This document shows, piece by piece, positions 31,962 to 43,878 of a stretch of DNA of 64,000 nucleotides. Position numbers and translations under genes: made by a program. The notes under the pieces are model-generated. The model did not search any database. It worked only from the letters and a program-made list of their open reading frames with translations, and was not told where the DNA came from. The stretch is from Cordilura impudica (lineage: Eukaryota > Arthropoda > Insecta > Diptera > Scathophagidae): positions 232,466,581 through 232,530,580 of the forward strand of contig OY821517.1 of assembly GCA_963682025.1 (NCBI GenBank), read 5' to 3'. Within the stretch, counting starts at the first letter, position 1. Each line of letters opens with the position of its first letter.

Positions 31962-32582
31962 TGCGCTTTTATTATTAAAATTTTATATAATTTTATTCTT
32001 TAAATAAATTGGTTCCCGAGAGGTATTTATGGTATTTTTTTTCTTTTGCTTTTATAAAATTATATAACATCAGCTACCGGGCCACAGAATGTGCTGGTGA
32101 AATGATGATGATTTTGTTTAGATGAGTTTTTGGTGCGATCAATGCTGCGATGACAGAATCTATGGAAGAAGTGTAAAAATTATTAATAATTGTGCGGTGA
32201 TGATAACTATATCGACTTCTCTTATTAAAAGCCCAAACTTCACTGTTTTAATTTGGATTTTAAGGTGTCCCTCATCGCTGAATTTTGACCTTGTCTTCTC
32301 CTTGAAATCTAGTTATTAATTTATCTTATTTACAGTTAATTACCGAAATATTATTCAAGCACTTTTTTTTTTATTTGTTCGTATAAACTCTGTATTGTTT
32401 TATATCTCCTCATCTCTTTTCTTTTTCTTTCGCCAAAAACCAGTTCGATACTCGTTTGTTCAAGTTAAAGTAAACACATCGAATCGTGAAAGAGATTAAC
32501 ACAGGGATGTTATAAAACGGTTATCGTTGCCAGTTTTGTTATTCATTTATAAAATCGTAACATTATTTGTGAAATCGTAACA
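31949..32582 (-). repeat. 5' LTR of element C (634 bp)
   Basis: On the minus strand it ends CGCAGTGTTTTGTAACA and is followed by TTGGTGTCAGGTGTGG, a likely primer binding site. Small differences from the other LTR include GAAGTGTAAA versus GAAGTATAAA and a missing G in GAGATTAACA. Confidence 0.9.
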
Positions 32583-32695
32583 ATACCATACTTATTCTAC
32601 CATTATATTATTTTATGTTATTCTATTCTTATAATATATTGCTATTATAATTATTATTATTATTATTATTATTGTTATTACTATTAATATTATTA

Positions 32696-32760
<65 letters not shown>

Positions 32761-32850
32761 GTTAATATGATTATTAATATTAGTATTATTATTATTATGG
32801 TTATTATTATTACTCACAAGTCTATACTTGTGAAACCCTGTTTCACAACA
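32583..32850 (-). repeat. Antisense LTR (U3 side) of the left copy, second part
   Basis: This is the reverse complement of the family LTR start: it ends ...CCCTGTTTCACAACA, complement of TGTTGTGAAACAGGG. An ATT tract (about 32655-32762) is interior. A purine tract follows on the minus strand (GGAAAGGGGTAGGAA), placing the 3' end of the internal region to its right. Confidence 0.8.
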
Positions 32851-33808
32851 TTCCTACCCCTTTCCACGGAAACGATTCCCACATCGTTTACCAGCAATAC
32901 TGAATTGGCATGTTGCTTCTGCTGACGCTGCTGCTGATGATGATGTTCATGTTGATGGTTGTGTTGATGCTGCTGATGACGTTGATGCTGATGTTGATAT
33001 TGATGATGATAATGATAATCTTGATGCTGAAGATGATGTTGATGTTGATGATAATGTTTTTGCTGATGATAGTGTTGCTGTTAGGGCTGCTGATAATAAC
33101 AAAACTGATAAGACGAATCCGGAGCCAATGCTGATGATGAAGATACTACTAATGACGATAATTTCGACAGTCGCTGTGTGGCCTACTGACCGGGCACCAC
33201 AATGCGTCTTTTTACTCTAGCATGTGCATGGCCGTTAACTTCCACCTCGTCGCATATAACCATTCCTGTGATTCGATTCCAATACTACACCATGACAACC
33301 GTTGGCCTGTTGGTTCATAAAACGGATTCTTAGCCACCTTCTTTGTAAGAACTGACTTTGGCTGGCCACTTCGTTAAACAAATTTTGGCCTGTCGCTTGG
33401 ATGAAGTACAAAGGCGATACGACGACATTGATGATTGACTTCCAATACAGAATCATAACCAAAAAAATGAGGTTCGGCCTGCTGCAAACTCATGACAATA
33501 CTTCCGGCGGAATGCATAATCTACCACGAGACCACAGGTGTTGGTGTATCGAACCCATAATTCGTTGGCGCTTACCGTAATATTCAATGTAAGCCTGGCC
33601 ATTCTCCGATGACCTTCAATAATGCAAAGGGATGCGACTGGTTAATTCATCGCCACAGGAATCATCTTGCTGCCTGGGCAAACCAATATAGCTCGTTTTG
33701 GCCATTTCCTTTTGGCAGCGCCCCTCACAAAGTAAACCGGAGTTTTGTTCTGCTCAACTATGTTATCGTTGGCCCGAGGCAGATGATATGATTTATGAAA
33801 CAAATTGA
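32851..33808 (-). other. Antisense 3' internal region of the left copy (unit 1)
   Basis: Non-coding, with a degenerate GATGTT/GATGCT-rich stretch (about 32930-33070). Homologous sense sequence is at 42100-42706. No ORF of interest was seen. Confidence 0.7.
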
Positions 33809-33810
33809 TG

Positions 33811-34282
33811 ACGATGATCGTGATGATTATTATTATCGGTGGGGTCTATGTCTTGACGATCAGAGGGAGATATTTGGGATGATCGTTGGGGCCCAAAGGC
33901 TACGGCACCACTAGATGGTTCACCAGAACCAGGATCCATGAATCTAGAAGCAGGTTCTATGGATCCACAAGCAAGATCTATGGATCCAGAAGCAGGCTCC
34001 AGATCTAGTCTCATGCCGTGAATTTTCGCATGCAGCAACTTGTGGTGCGGGTTGTTGTATGGCATAGGCTGAGCTTGCAATGGTAGTAGATGTTCCAATC
34101 AAGGCACGTGTCTGCTGTTCTACCTCCGATAACCTACTAGTCATACTAAAATGTAAGTCCCTCATATTTTTTAGCAATTCTTCATCGCGCCGTTTCTGAC
34201 TTTCCATTAATTGGTCGATAGTCTCTTGCACCGTCTGTGTGACTGTGGCCAGGAAGCTGGAATTTCTTTTCCGATTCTGCAT
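33811..34282 (-). pseudogene. Element C gag 5' fragment in duplication unit 2
   Basis: The minus-strand frame from 34282 reads RKRNSSFLATVTQTVQE through MRDLHFSMTSRLSEVEQQ without the frameshift of unit 1. A deletion (GGATCCACGACAG lost near 34000) shifts the frame later. It has no capsid part. Confidence 0.8.
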
Positions 34283-34332
34283 GGCAAGGTATTCAACAGA
34301 ATTCCGAACGTAGACCCCACACCTGACACCAA

Positions 34333-34967
34333 TGTTGCAAAAGACTGCGCTTTTATTATTAAAATTTTATATAATTTTATTCTTTAAATAAATTGGTTCG
34401 CGAGAGGTATTTATGGTATTTTTTTTCTTTTGATTTTATAAAATTATATAACATCAGCTACCGGGCCACAGAATGTGCTGGTGAAATGATGATGATTTTG
34501 TTTAGATGAGTTTTTGGTGCGATCAATGCTGCGATGACAGAATTTATGGAAGAAGTGTAAAAATTATTAATAATTGTGCGGTGATGATAACTATATCGAC
34601 TTCTCTTATTAAAAGCCCAAACTTCACTGTTTTAATTTGGATTTTAAGGTGTCCCTCATCGCTGAATTTTGACCTTGTCTTCTCCTTGAAATCTAGTTAT
34701 TAATTTATCTTATTTACAGTTAATTACCGAAATAATATTCAAGCACTTTTTTTTTTATTTGTTCGTATAAACTCTGTATTGTTTTATATCTCCTCATCTC
34801 TTTTCTTTTTCTTTCGCCAAAAACCAGTTCGATACTCGCTTGTTCAAGTTAAAGTAAACACATCGAATCGTGAAAGAGATGTAACACAGGGATGTTATAA
34901 AACGGTTATCGTTGCCGGTTTTGTTATTCATTTATAAAATCGTAACATTATTTGTGAAATCGTAACA
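34333..34967 (-). repeat. Third LTR of element C (in duplication unit 2)
   Basis: TGTTGCAAAAGACTGCGC to GATCGTAACA-type end, 635 bp. It is a duplicate of the LTR at 31949-32582 rather than a separate insertion, because both flanks are also duplicated. Confidence 0.9.
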
Positions 34968-35469
<502 letters not shown>

Positions 35470-36433
35470 TTCCTCCCCCTTTCCACGGAAACGATTCCCA
35501 CATCGTTTACCAGCAATACTGAATTGGCATGTTGCTTCTGCTGACGCTGCTGCTGATGATGATGTTCATGTTGATGGTTGTGTTGATGCTGCTGATGAAG
35601 TTGATGCTGATGTTGATGTTGATATTGATGATGATAATGATAATCTTGATGCTGAAGATGATGTTGATGTTGATGATATTGTTTTTGCTGATGATAGTAT
35701 TGCTGTTAGGGCTGCTGATAATAACAAAACTGATAAGACGAATCCGGAGCCAATGCTGATGATGAAGATACTACTAATGACGATAATTTCGACAGTCGCT
35801 GTGTGGCTTACTGACCGGGCACCACAATGCGTCTTTTTACTCTAGCATGTGCATGACCGTTAACTTCCACCTCGTCGCATATAACCATTCCTGTGATTCG
35901 ATTCCAATACTACACCATGACAACCGTTGGCCTGTTGGTTCATAAAACGGATTCTTAGCCACCTTCTTTGTAAGAACTGACTTTGGCTGGCCACTTCGTT
36001 AAACAAATTTTGGCCTGTCGCTTGGATGAAGTACAAAGGCGATCCGACGACATTGATGATTGACTTCCAATACAGAATCATAACCAAAAAAATGAGGTTC
36101 GGCCTGCTGCAAACTCATGACAATACTTCCGGCGGAATGCATAATCTACCACGAGACCACAGGTGTTGGTGTATCGAACCCATAATTCGTTGGCGCTTAC
36201 CGTAATATTCAATGTAAGCCTGGCCATTCTCCGATGACCTTCAATAATGCAAAGTGATGCGACTGGTTAATTCATCGCCACAGGAATCATCTTGCTGCCT
36301 GCGCAAACCAATATAGCTCGTTTTGGCCATTTCCTTTTGGCAGCGCCCCTCACAAAGTAAACCGGAGTTTTGTTCTGCTGAACTATGTCATCGTTGGCCC
36401 GAGGCAGATGATATGATTTATGAAACAAATTGA

Positions 36434-38203
36434 ACCCTTGCTCCTCTGGCCATCTCGTCAGCTAACCCGGAACAACCATATCTTGTCACAACGGCCTTTC
36501 CAATTTGTGTCACATACCAATCAGCATCGCTCTTAGTGGACTTGGGTTGGAATTCCTTAACTTTACTAATATAACAAAAAAAAACATTCCCTATACTATT
36601 CACAAATAATTGAACTAATAGATATATTTTCTACTCATATTTTAATACAATAATTCCCTTTTTTTTTTCTTCTTGAACAATAGTTATTTAAGGATTAATT
36701 CCCTCCTCTCTTTTTCCAAATTCTTTCTTCTACTTATATAATATGTACATATTCTTTTTTTTTTTTCTCTAAATATATTTCTCTCAATATATGTATGCTT
36801 ATAGTATATATGTTTTTTTTTAAAATATATTTCTCTCAATATGTGTATGCTTATAGTATATCATAATATATCTTCTTTCTTTTATTTTTTTTTTTAAACA
36901 AATATGTATGCTACTATCTATATATATTCATTGTTTTTTTTTTTTTAAATATGTATGTATGGGGAGACCTCTAATTTTTTATCCGTATTACTCTTTTCTT
37001 TTTTACGGAGGGGGCCTCCCATCTTTTCTTAATGTTTTTTTTTATACTTATCTATATATATTTTTTTTTTCAACCGTTTTTTTTTCCATATATGGGGAGT
37101 CTTCTCTTTTAATTTTTTTTTCTTTTCTAGGTGAAGAGAACTCCCATCTTTTCTTATTATTATTATATATTTTTTTTTCTTTTTATTTCAATCATTTTTA
37201 GTTTTAAAACGTGAGGAGATCTCCCATCCTTTCTCATTATTATTATATTTTTTTTTACATGGGGAGATCTCCCATCTTTTCTTATTATTTGTTTTTTCTT
37301 TTCTTTTTAATATCTTTTCTTATATATGTATATATATATTTTTTTAAAATATATTTTCTCCTCCATCAGAGTGTCCGCTGCGTCCGAAAAGTATCTCGTG
37401 GGCCTCGTCGGCCCAACCGTAGGAGTGCGGCGACCATCCAGACGACTCCAAATTCCAGTTATCTCCAACCTATGCTAAAAGAAAAATGTCATAGGGAAAA
37501 AAGAAACCAATACTCAGCTAGTACTATACCAATACGCATTTACACCTTTGACAGGAAAACAACTCAAATCACTGTATTTTATTGAATGGTTACTTTTGCT
37601 CTAATAAATAAAATAAATAAAGCATTTTTCCCTAACAGCAGCACTATTCCTATATCTACGGCAATAAGACACCAGCAAGCCGACCCATCGGTGGTCCGAC
37701 CGAAATCATATCTAAGCCCCCTTGTATACACATGTCCAACCTAAAATTTCCAAAACACTTCAAAATAAATAACAACAAATTAAGGCACGTGTCCTTCCTA
37801 GACACTGCCACCCATGACCGCACACAACGCGTCATCCTTCTCTGGAGCAGAACGGTTTCCTGTTGCATTCCGCAAACCGGAACCGGGGCACTGTGAGGCT
37901 ATTCTCGGCAAAAACCCTCCCCACAGTGTATGCCGCGAATTTTGCGAGACTCGCTTCTGACTCCCCATACCAGATTCAATCCGTTGAACCATTCTCAACC
38001 ACTGAGGTGTGCCCGCTACACATGGCGTCACCCTCCATATAAAAAAACTGAGGCTTCCTGGTGGGACACACTTGTCGGCGGGTTACGCGTAAACCCCCAA
38101 CCTTCCCCTCACCACCTCAAATACACAATTACTAAAATAAACAACAAAACCTTCATCATGGACATGTGTATTAAATGGAATGATTTCAGACCAAATAATG
38201 CGA
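36434..38203 (-). other. Antisense 3' region of the left copy
   Basis: This matches, in reverse, the 3' region of the parent (46776-49060): T-rich DNA with palindromic GGGAGNNCTCC motifs (36960-37280), and a frame homologous to the post-pol ORF (37656-38031). Open frames at 36908-37585 are low-complexity artefacts. Confidence 0.7.
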
Positions 38204-38426
38204 TCACTGGTGGAACGCCCGTAAATGGTTATTATGCCACTTACGATTCTTCCCCTTTATGTGCACCGTGGACGTTACCGGACTCTTTACCCCAACTATC
38301 TCATAAGGTCCAGTCCAAATGGGTAAAAACTTATTTTTCCTGGTGTTGTTCCTAATAAGCACCCTATCACCTACTGCAAAGGACACAACATCTACCTTCC
38401 TGTCATAAGCCTTTTTCGACAAACCC
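38204..38426 (-). pseudogene. Antisense integrase C-terminus of the left copy
   Basis: Minus strand: KKAYDRKVDVVSFAVGDRVL, then IWTGPYEIVGV, ending NHLRAFHQ at 38204. This is the GPY/F domain of gypsy integrase. It shows the full C-terminus that the parent has lost. The match to the parent stops at about 38426, so the rest of pol is absent. Confidence 0.85.
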
Positions 38427-38516
38427 TGACTAACTGGACCAAACTACGGGCGTACGGCTGCCGTAAAGATGGCTATGCTAGGTAGCCATCACCACCGATT
38501 TCATTACACGGAATAC
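38427..38516. other. Junction filler between antisense and sense halves
   Basis: About 90 bp (from CCTGACTAACTGG to CACGGAATA) match neither flank in this window. This is the head-to-head breakpoint. Confidence 0.6.
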
Positions 38517-38870
38517 AGCTCCGCTCAACAATGCTGGGTCAAGCGGTACGGCATACAATAATGTTGGGTCAAGTGGTACGGCATACAATAATGCTGGGTC
38601 AAGTGGCAATGCATACAACAATACTGGGTCAAGTGGCAATGCATACAAAGCACCGCCCTGTTCGTTCAGTCAACGGGCGGGACACACTCGTGATGTATGC
38701 TGGACGAGGAAAAATACCCCATATTGTGTTGAATGTAGAATATACGGCCATGAGCCAGGTAGGAGCTGTGGTAGATGACCCGCGACGATGGAGAGAGGGC
38801 AACCTGGAGATTTGATACCAAAACGGAAATGCTATAATTGCGGCAAGGAGGGACATTTTAGTAGGCAATG
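38517..38870 (+). pseudogene. Sense gag C-terminal fragment in the composite
   Basis: It begins at CAGCTCCGCTCAACAATGC, matching parent position 24822. It holds the four decapeptide units and three knuckles: CSFSQRAGHTRDVC (second Cys changed to Ser), CVECRIYGHEPGRSC, and an intact CYNCGKEGHFSRQC at about 38829. The frame shifts near 38775, as in the parent. Confidence 0.85.
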
Positions 38871-39686
38871 TACACAGGGGAGAAATGTGTCGGGAAACGG
38901 GCAGGGCCACCGACTCGATCACGCGAAAGTCTAATACCGTTGTTAACATCGGAATCTGCGAAGGCGGCTGAGGTAGGACCCATTGCGGGGTCGGATATGA
39001 ATATAGGGTGGATTTCAGCTAGGTGTAGTTACGCAGATTCGGTGTTTGTAAGATTGCCATGTGCTTGGGCAAAGACGGGGTGTCTGAATTTATTAGTGGA
39101 TACAGGGGCAGACACCAGCCTGGTAATGGACAGCAGTCTTACGGGGGATATTAGTGTGGACGGGACGGTGGTAAAGGACCTGCGAGGAGCATTCGGAGGA
39201 TTCTCCAGGACTATAGGGTTAGTCAGGATTAAGCATTCGGACATCGCCGAATTGGGGTTCGATATGCATTGTGTGGATAAGCATGATAATTTGCCGGGAG
39301 ATGGTATTTTAGGTCGCGATAATCTATGGGGACGCTCCGTCACTGATACGATTAATCTTTCTCTGAAACTGTACTCGAATGGAGGTGAGTGGAACTTACC
39401 TCTGGTCTCTTTGAGGGAGGCCACGGGTTCGGGAGCAGTAAATATCGTGGAGAAAACCATAGTGGCGAAGGCGAGGACAGTGTCTATTGCAACCATGGGG
39501 ATCAATACTAAACATACTACAGTAGTAGTGGAGAAGCAAGAATTGTCGCCAGGAGTATATCTAGGGGCCGCGCTAACCAACGTAAAGGATGGGGTGGTGA
39601 AAGCGCCCATTCTGAATTCTACTGAGGTTGACTACTACCTAAAGGATGGGTTTATGCCTGAATTCAGTGGATTAATAAATTTATAA
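38868..39686 (+). pseudogene. Sense protease and linker in the composite
   Basis: This 272-residue frame carries the protease site LLVDTGADTS and reads unbroken through SDIAELGFDMHCV, exactly where the parent is interrupted. It shows DGILGRDNLWG and the linker to RT. It ends at a TAA (39684-39686) that replaces the Lys codon seen in the parent (NLKDPG). A 2-base deletion in ACGC(AC)GTGCAGG soon afterwards shifts the frame. Confidence 0.88.
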
Positions 39687-39711
39687 GATCCAGGTGCGGG
39701 TTCGGTGACGC

Positions 39712-40302
39712 GTGCAGGAGGTAGATGTCAAGGAGAGGGTCAGTAGGATAATGGCCACAATAAAGACCGATGCCGACTTGAATAGTGAGGAAATGTCGTC
39801 CATTCAGGCGATATGCGCAACGTACCATGATATCTTTTGGTTAGAGGGTGATAAATTATCTTGCACGAATATGGTAAAGCATAAAATTCCCGTGCAGCCT
39901 GGACAGCTGCCGATTAATCAGAAGCAGTACAGGTTACCTCAGATTCATCATGAGGAAATTAATCGGCAGGTCCAGAAGCTCCAGGACGATGGCATAATTT
40001 CACATAGCGTGTCACCGTGGAATTCGCCATTACTATTGGTTCCAAAGAAGTCGTCTAAGGCAGGGACCAAGAGCTGGCGACTGGTTGTAGACTTTCGTAA
40101 ACTGAATGAAGCAACTCTGAAGCAGGTATTTCCCATTCCAAGGATAAATGAAATTTTGGACCAGTTGGGCAGCAGTAGATATTTTTCCACGTTGGATTTG
40201 GCCAGTGGTTATCATCAGGTGGAAATGGATAAACAGGACAAAGAAAAAACAGCATTCAGTACTGCGTTGGGTGTTTTTTAGTTTAATAGGATGCCATTCG
40301 GA
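39712..40302 (+). pseudogene. Sense RT N-terminal fragment in the composite
   Basis: QEVDVKERVSRIMATI leads into [52 protein letters not shown] short run of T then breaks the frame (ALGVF, stop). The match stops within MPFGL, before the catalytic LDD motif. It continues as leader sequence. Confidence 0.88.
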
Positions 40303-40640
40303 TTAATGGCGCAGCCGGTCTTCGGACCAAAAATCGTTCTGGCATTAGGCCGAATTGTTAGTTTTTTTTAATTCGTTAGTTTTTTTTTACTATTTACCAG
40401 GGTTAGGTAGTTACTGGTTTTATGTTGTTTTGCTTTCGAGTTAATTAATTTTTAGAATAATGGAATCAATTGTAGAATAATAATTTTGTTCTGTAGTCGA
40501 TTACAGTTTTATTTCTTTTGATCATTTAGTTTGTCGAAATGCGCGGTTAATTTTCATTGATTGTTTTGGTTATTTTTGGGAATATGGGTTTCTTATTTAG
40601 GAGTGGGGTAGGTTAGTTTTTGAGTAGCAGTTTGGTAAAT
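40303..40640 (+). other. Leader fragment joined to RT
   Basis: At 40303 the text switches from RT (GGATTAACAGGCGCACCGG in the parent) to TTAATGGCGCAGCCGG. This is the primer-site motif followed by leader sequence homologous to about 21590-21830. The two partners share short similarity at the switch. Confidence 0.7.
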
Positions 40641-42706
40641 ATTGGTAGCCAAATTGCTCCCATCCTCGGCTCTATATGGGAGATTCCTGACGTTTTAAAA
40701 CTAAAAACGATTGAAAAAAAAGAAAAAAATATATATAATAATAATGAGAAAAGATGGGAGTTCTCCTCACCTAGAAAAAAAAAATTAAAAGAGAAGACTC
40801 CCCACATAAAAAAAATATGGTTGAAAAAAAATATATATATAAGTATGAAAAAAAAAGAAACAATAAGAAAGATGGGTGGCTCCCTCCATAAAAAAAAAAG
40901 AAAAGAGTAATAAGGATAAAAAAAAGGAAAATATGAATACATATTTAGAAAAAAGAAATAATATATTTTGTTAAAAAAAAGAAGACACATTAAAACATGT
41001 TCTAAGCATACACATATTGAGAGAAATATATTTCAAAAGAAAAACATATAAACATTAAACATACATATTTAATTATAAAAAAAAAACTATACATATTTCT
41101 AAAAAAAAAAAATATATATATATATATATTAACATACATAAAAAGAAAAAAAAAAAAAAACAATTATATTTTGAAAATTATTAGAAAACAAAGTTATTGG
41201 AAAAAGGAAATATTGTACTGAAATGTGAGAAGAAAATATACGTATAGTTAGTTAGTCGTTCAATAGATAAAATACTCCATTTTTTTTTATATATTAGTAG
41301 AGTTAGGGAATTCCGACCCAAGTCCACGGGGAACGAGGTGGAGCAACAGTCATCCAGAAAACGGTACAGGCAGCAGAAAGCAGTAGGCTGACAGGTCTGA
41401 TGGGCGGCCACATGACGGACATAGGGCAGAATGCCTGTACGGAGCTGATGATCCAACCCCAAATGCAAGGGCGAATTGCGAGCGAATCCATCGAGAATTC
41501 TATATGCAATGGATTGGCTATTGGTTTGGTTCCAGCGAAACAACATTCCTGTTTAGTTTGTTAGGGATGTCGTAGGAAAGTTAAGCTGAACTATATCCGT
41601 TTGGCAAAGCAGCAAGCCGATTCCTGTGGCGATGACGTAACCATTTGCATCGTTGCGAATCATTTGAAAATTTTCGGCTTTCGCCTTGAACTTAGGACCG
41701 ACTAACTCGTGATCAACCACTGTTCACACGAAACCCTTCTCCACTTCAGTCCTCCAAGATCTCATTCGATTATTTGCTACTACCACCAAGATCTGTACCA
41801 ATGGCGGCTCCATGCAGGCTTACGCCAAACACTTCTATGCACACCATTGTACCCTCCTACTCACTAAAGTTTCAAAGTTTATTATCCAACCGAGATTGAA
41901 CATAAACCATCTACTTTAGCGGTAATGTATAGGTATACAACTTAAGCGCCATCCATTTTAAGGGCTAGTTGCATCATTGAGAATCATTTGAAAATTTTCG
42001 GTTTTCGCCTTGGATCACCGTTTGCGACAAGTTTCATCATTGAAGGTGATCAGGGGAGTGCTCAGATCTTATGTTGAATACCACAATAAGTACCAATTGA
42101 CTAACGGGAAATTAACAATCCGTTGCTGAAAGTACTGTCCCCAATGCCGTCATCCAAGTGACAGGCCAAAATTTGTTTTACGAAGCGGCCAGCCAAAGTA
42201 ATTTTTTTACGAAAAAGGTGGCCAAGAATCCGTTTCATGAAGGAAACAGGCCAACGATTGTCATGGTGTAGTATTGGAATCGAATCACAGGAATGGATAT
42301 ATGCAACGAGGTGAAAGTTAACGGTCATGCACATGCTAGAGTAAAAAGACGCATTGTGGTGCCCGATCAGTAAACCAGACAGCGACTGTCGAAATTATCG
42401 TCATTAGTAGTATCTTCATCATCAGCATTGGTTCCGGATTCGTGCTTATCAGTTTGGTCAGTATCAGCAGCCTTAACACCAACATTATCATCAGCAACAA
42501 CATTATCATCAACATCAATATCATCTTCAGCATCAACATTATCATTATCATCAGCACCAACATTATCACCAACATCATCTTCAGCATCAACATAATCATC
42601 ATCATCAGCAGCAGCAGAATCAACAATAGCGGCAGCAGAAGCAGCGTGCCAGTTCAGTATCGCTGGTAAGCGATGTGGGAATCGTTTCCGTGGAAAGGGG
42701 GAGGAA
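40641..42706 (+). other. 3' region of the sense half
   Basis: Homologous to parent 47760-49060 and beyond, A-rich with palindromic motifs (40675-40890). Near 42420-42640 there is a degenerate TCA-rich tract. It ends with the polypurine tract GGAAAGGGGGAGGAA at 42692-42706. Confidence 0.75.
42692..42706 (+). other. polypurine tract of the sense half
   Basis: GGAAAGGGGGAGGAA sits immediately before TGTTGTG. The antisense equivalent is at 32851-32866. Confidence 0.8.
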
Positions 42707-42822
42707 TGTTGTGAAACATGGTTTCACACGTATAGGGTGTAGAGTACAATTGTTCAAGAATAGTATAAGACCCGTTTAAATTTAATATAGAGAATATAAC
42801 AACGTGTATAAAAATAATAATT

Positions 42823-42865
<43 letters not shown>

Positions 42866-43874
42866 TAATAGTAATAATAATAATAATAATAATAATATTA
42901 GAATATAATATAACATAATATTCATAATATGAATAGTATAATATAATCTATAATGTTCAAGTGTTTGACAATGTACCATGGTTTCATATATTTGCCCTAA
43001 CTAAATGTTGTGGAGGGTAACGATTTTAGTTTTGTTTTTGTTAATTTAATTTGTATATGCTAAGTCGTTTTTGTTTTTTGGCTTGTATGAACGCTTGTGT
43101 AATTAGAGTAACTCGATTGTGTTTTTGTTTTTAGCGTTCTGTTTTTTTTTGTCGTTGTTATTACAATGCATTCATTGACTTAGTTTTGATTACTTCTTTT
43201 TTCTTTTAGTAAGTTTCGGGTGCGTTGTCAAGCACTTGCAAACGAAATGATTTAATATAGGTAGTGGCCTTGAAAAGCCGCTGGTATGTTTATGTTATTT
43301 TTATTTATTATTTGTTTTTTTTTTTTATTGGTTAAGTTAGCCATTTAAGTAGGCCATGAACTGCATTGCGTTATGGTTAATGTTTGTTTCTTTTTTGTAT
43401 TATTAATTAATTTTATTAATTAATTTTTTTTATTATTAATTTTTTTTTGCTTGCATTAGTAATGCAATTTCCGTATTTTTAATGTCATTGTTGTTATAGA
43501 TATTTTTAATTAGTTTTAAGATTTAATATAAATAAAGGGGGAAAAGTCAGAACAGTGGCAGATGAAGACAAGTAGGCAAACTGTTCTGACTTCTCCCGTT
43601 AGTTAGCAAGCATACTTGTCCGCCTTTGACGCCGTTTGGGCGTCGATTGACAGCGCCTGCCAGCGCTAAAACACAATAGGCGAACCCGCGATTTTTTTTT
43701 TGTTTCAGCTGTTAGGAGTATAACATTAATGGCGCAGCCGGTAGGATGCGTCATTTCTTTTGTTTCAGCGGTTTAGTACACAACATTAACGGCGCAGCCG
43801 GTAGGATGCGCCATTTCTTTCGTTTCAGCAGTTTAGGAGATAAAATTCGTTTCAGCTCCTTTAGGAGCATAACA
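42707..43874 (+). repeat. 3' LTR of the sense half, extended at its U5 end (1,168 bp)
   Basis: It begins TGTTGTGAAACATGG like the parent LTR. The canonical end GTATAACA is at 43725. It then continues through a primer-site motif (TGGCGCAGCCGG, 43730-43741) and further GTTTCAGC units to CATAACA at 43874. TTGG follows. Confidence 0.85.
43702..43874 (+). repeat. 60-bp U5/primer-site units in tandem
   Basis: Unit starts (GTTTCAGC) are at 43702, 43762, 43822 and 43849. The first two are full 60-bp units that each contain an AACA LTR-like end and a NGGCGCAGCCGG motif. The third is truncated to 27 bp and the fourth ends at the insertion boundary. The antisense LTR (25561 onward) has two such units. 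Confidence 0.85.
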
Positions 43875-43878
43875 TTGG
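43875..43878. repeat. TTGG target-site duplication, right copy (composite insertion)
   Basis: TTGG precedes GGTTCGATATGC, the continuation of the protease. Confidence 0.85.

Larger units (their letters stand above)
26376..32582 (-). mobile_element. Element C: full-length Ty3/gypsy retrotransposon with two LTRs
   Basis: Its LTRs at 26376-27014 and 31949-32582 are nearly identical, and the coding strand is minus: gag 31890-30668, protease, RT, RNase H and integrase to 27026. It is flanked by ATAC at 26372-26375 and 32583-32586. It lies inside the antisense LTR of the left copy. The 6.2-kb size and gene order gag-PR-RT-RH-IN are usual for Metaviridae. No envelope-like ORF is seen between integrase and the LTR. 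Confidence 0.9.
31419..33808. repeat. Segmental tandem duplication, unit 1 (2,390 bp)
   Basis: The unit starts at TGACGATGATCG in element C gag and ends at CAAATTGA in the 3' region of the antisense copy. It spans the element C 5' LTR and the end of the antisense LTR. It recurs immediately as unit 2. Confidence 0.9.

Noticed and set aside
32629..32817. Poly-Asn frame on the minus strand
   Set aside because: A reading of the ATT tract in the antisense LTR.
32910..33134. Met/Leu-rich frame (and its duplicate at 35529-35759)
   Set aside because: A reading of the degenerate GATGTT-type tract in the element 3' region; it has no conserved start or context.
34333..34967. A separate solo LTR of element C
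   Set aside because: Both flanks match those of the LTR at 31949-32582, so tandem duplication explains it better.
36908..37585. Phe/Tyr-rich frames resembling membrane proteins
   Set aside because: They come from T-rich simple sequence in the antisense 3' region.
43746..43874. ATG at 43746 as the start of a pol gene
   Set aside because: It lies in the LTR/primer-unit repeat of the inserted composite, and the coding similarity starts only at 43875.
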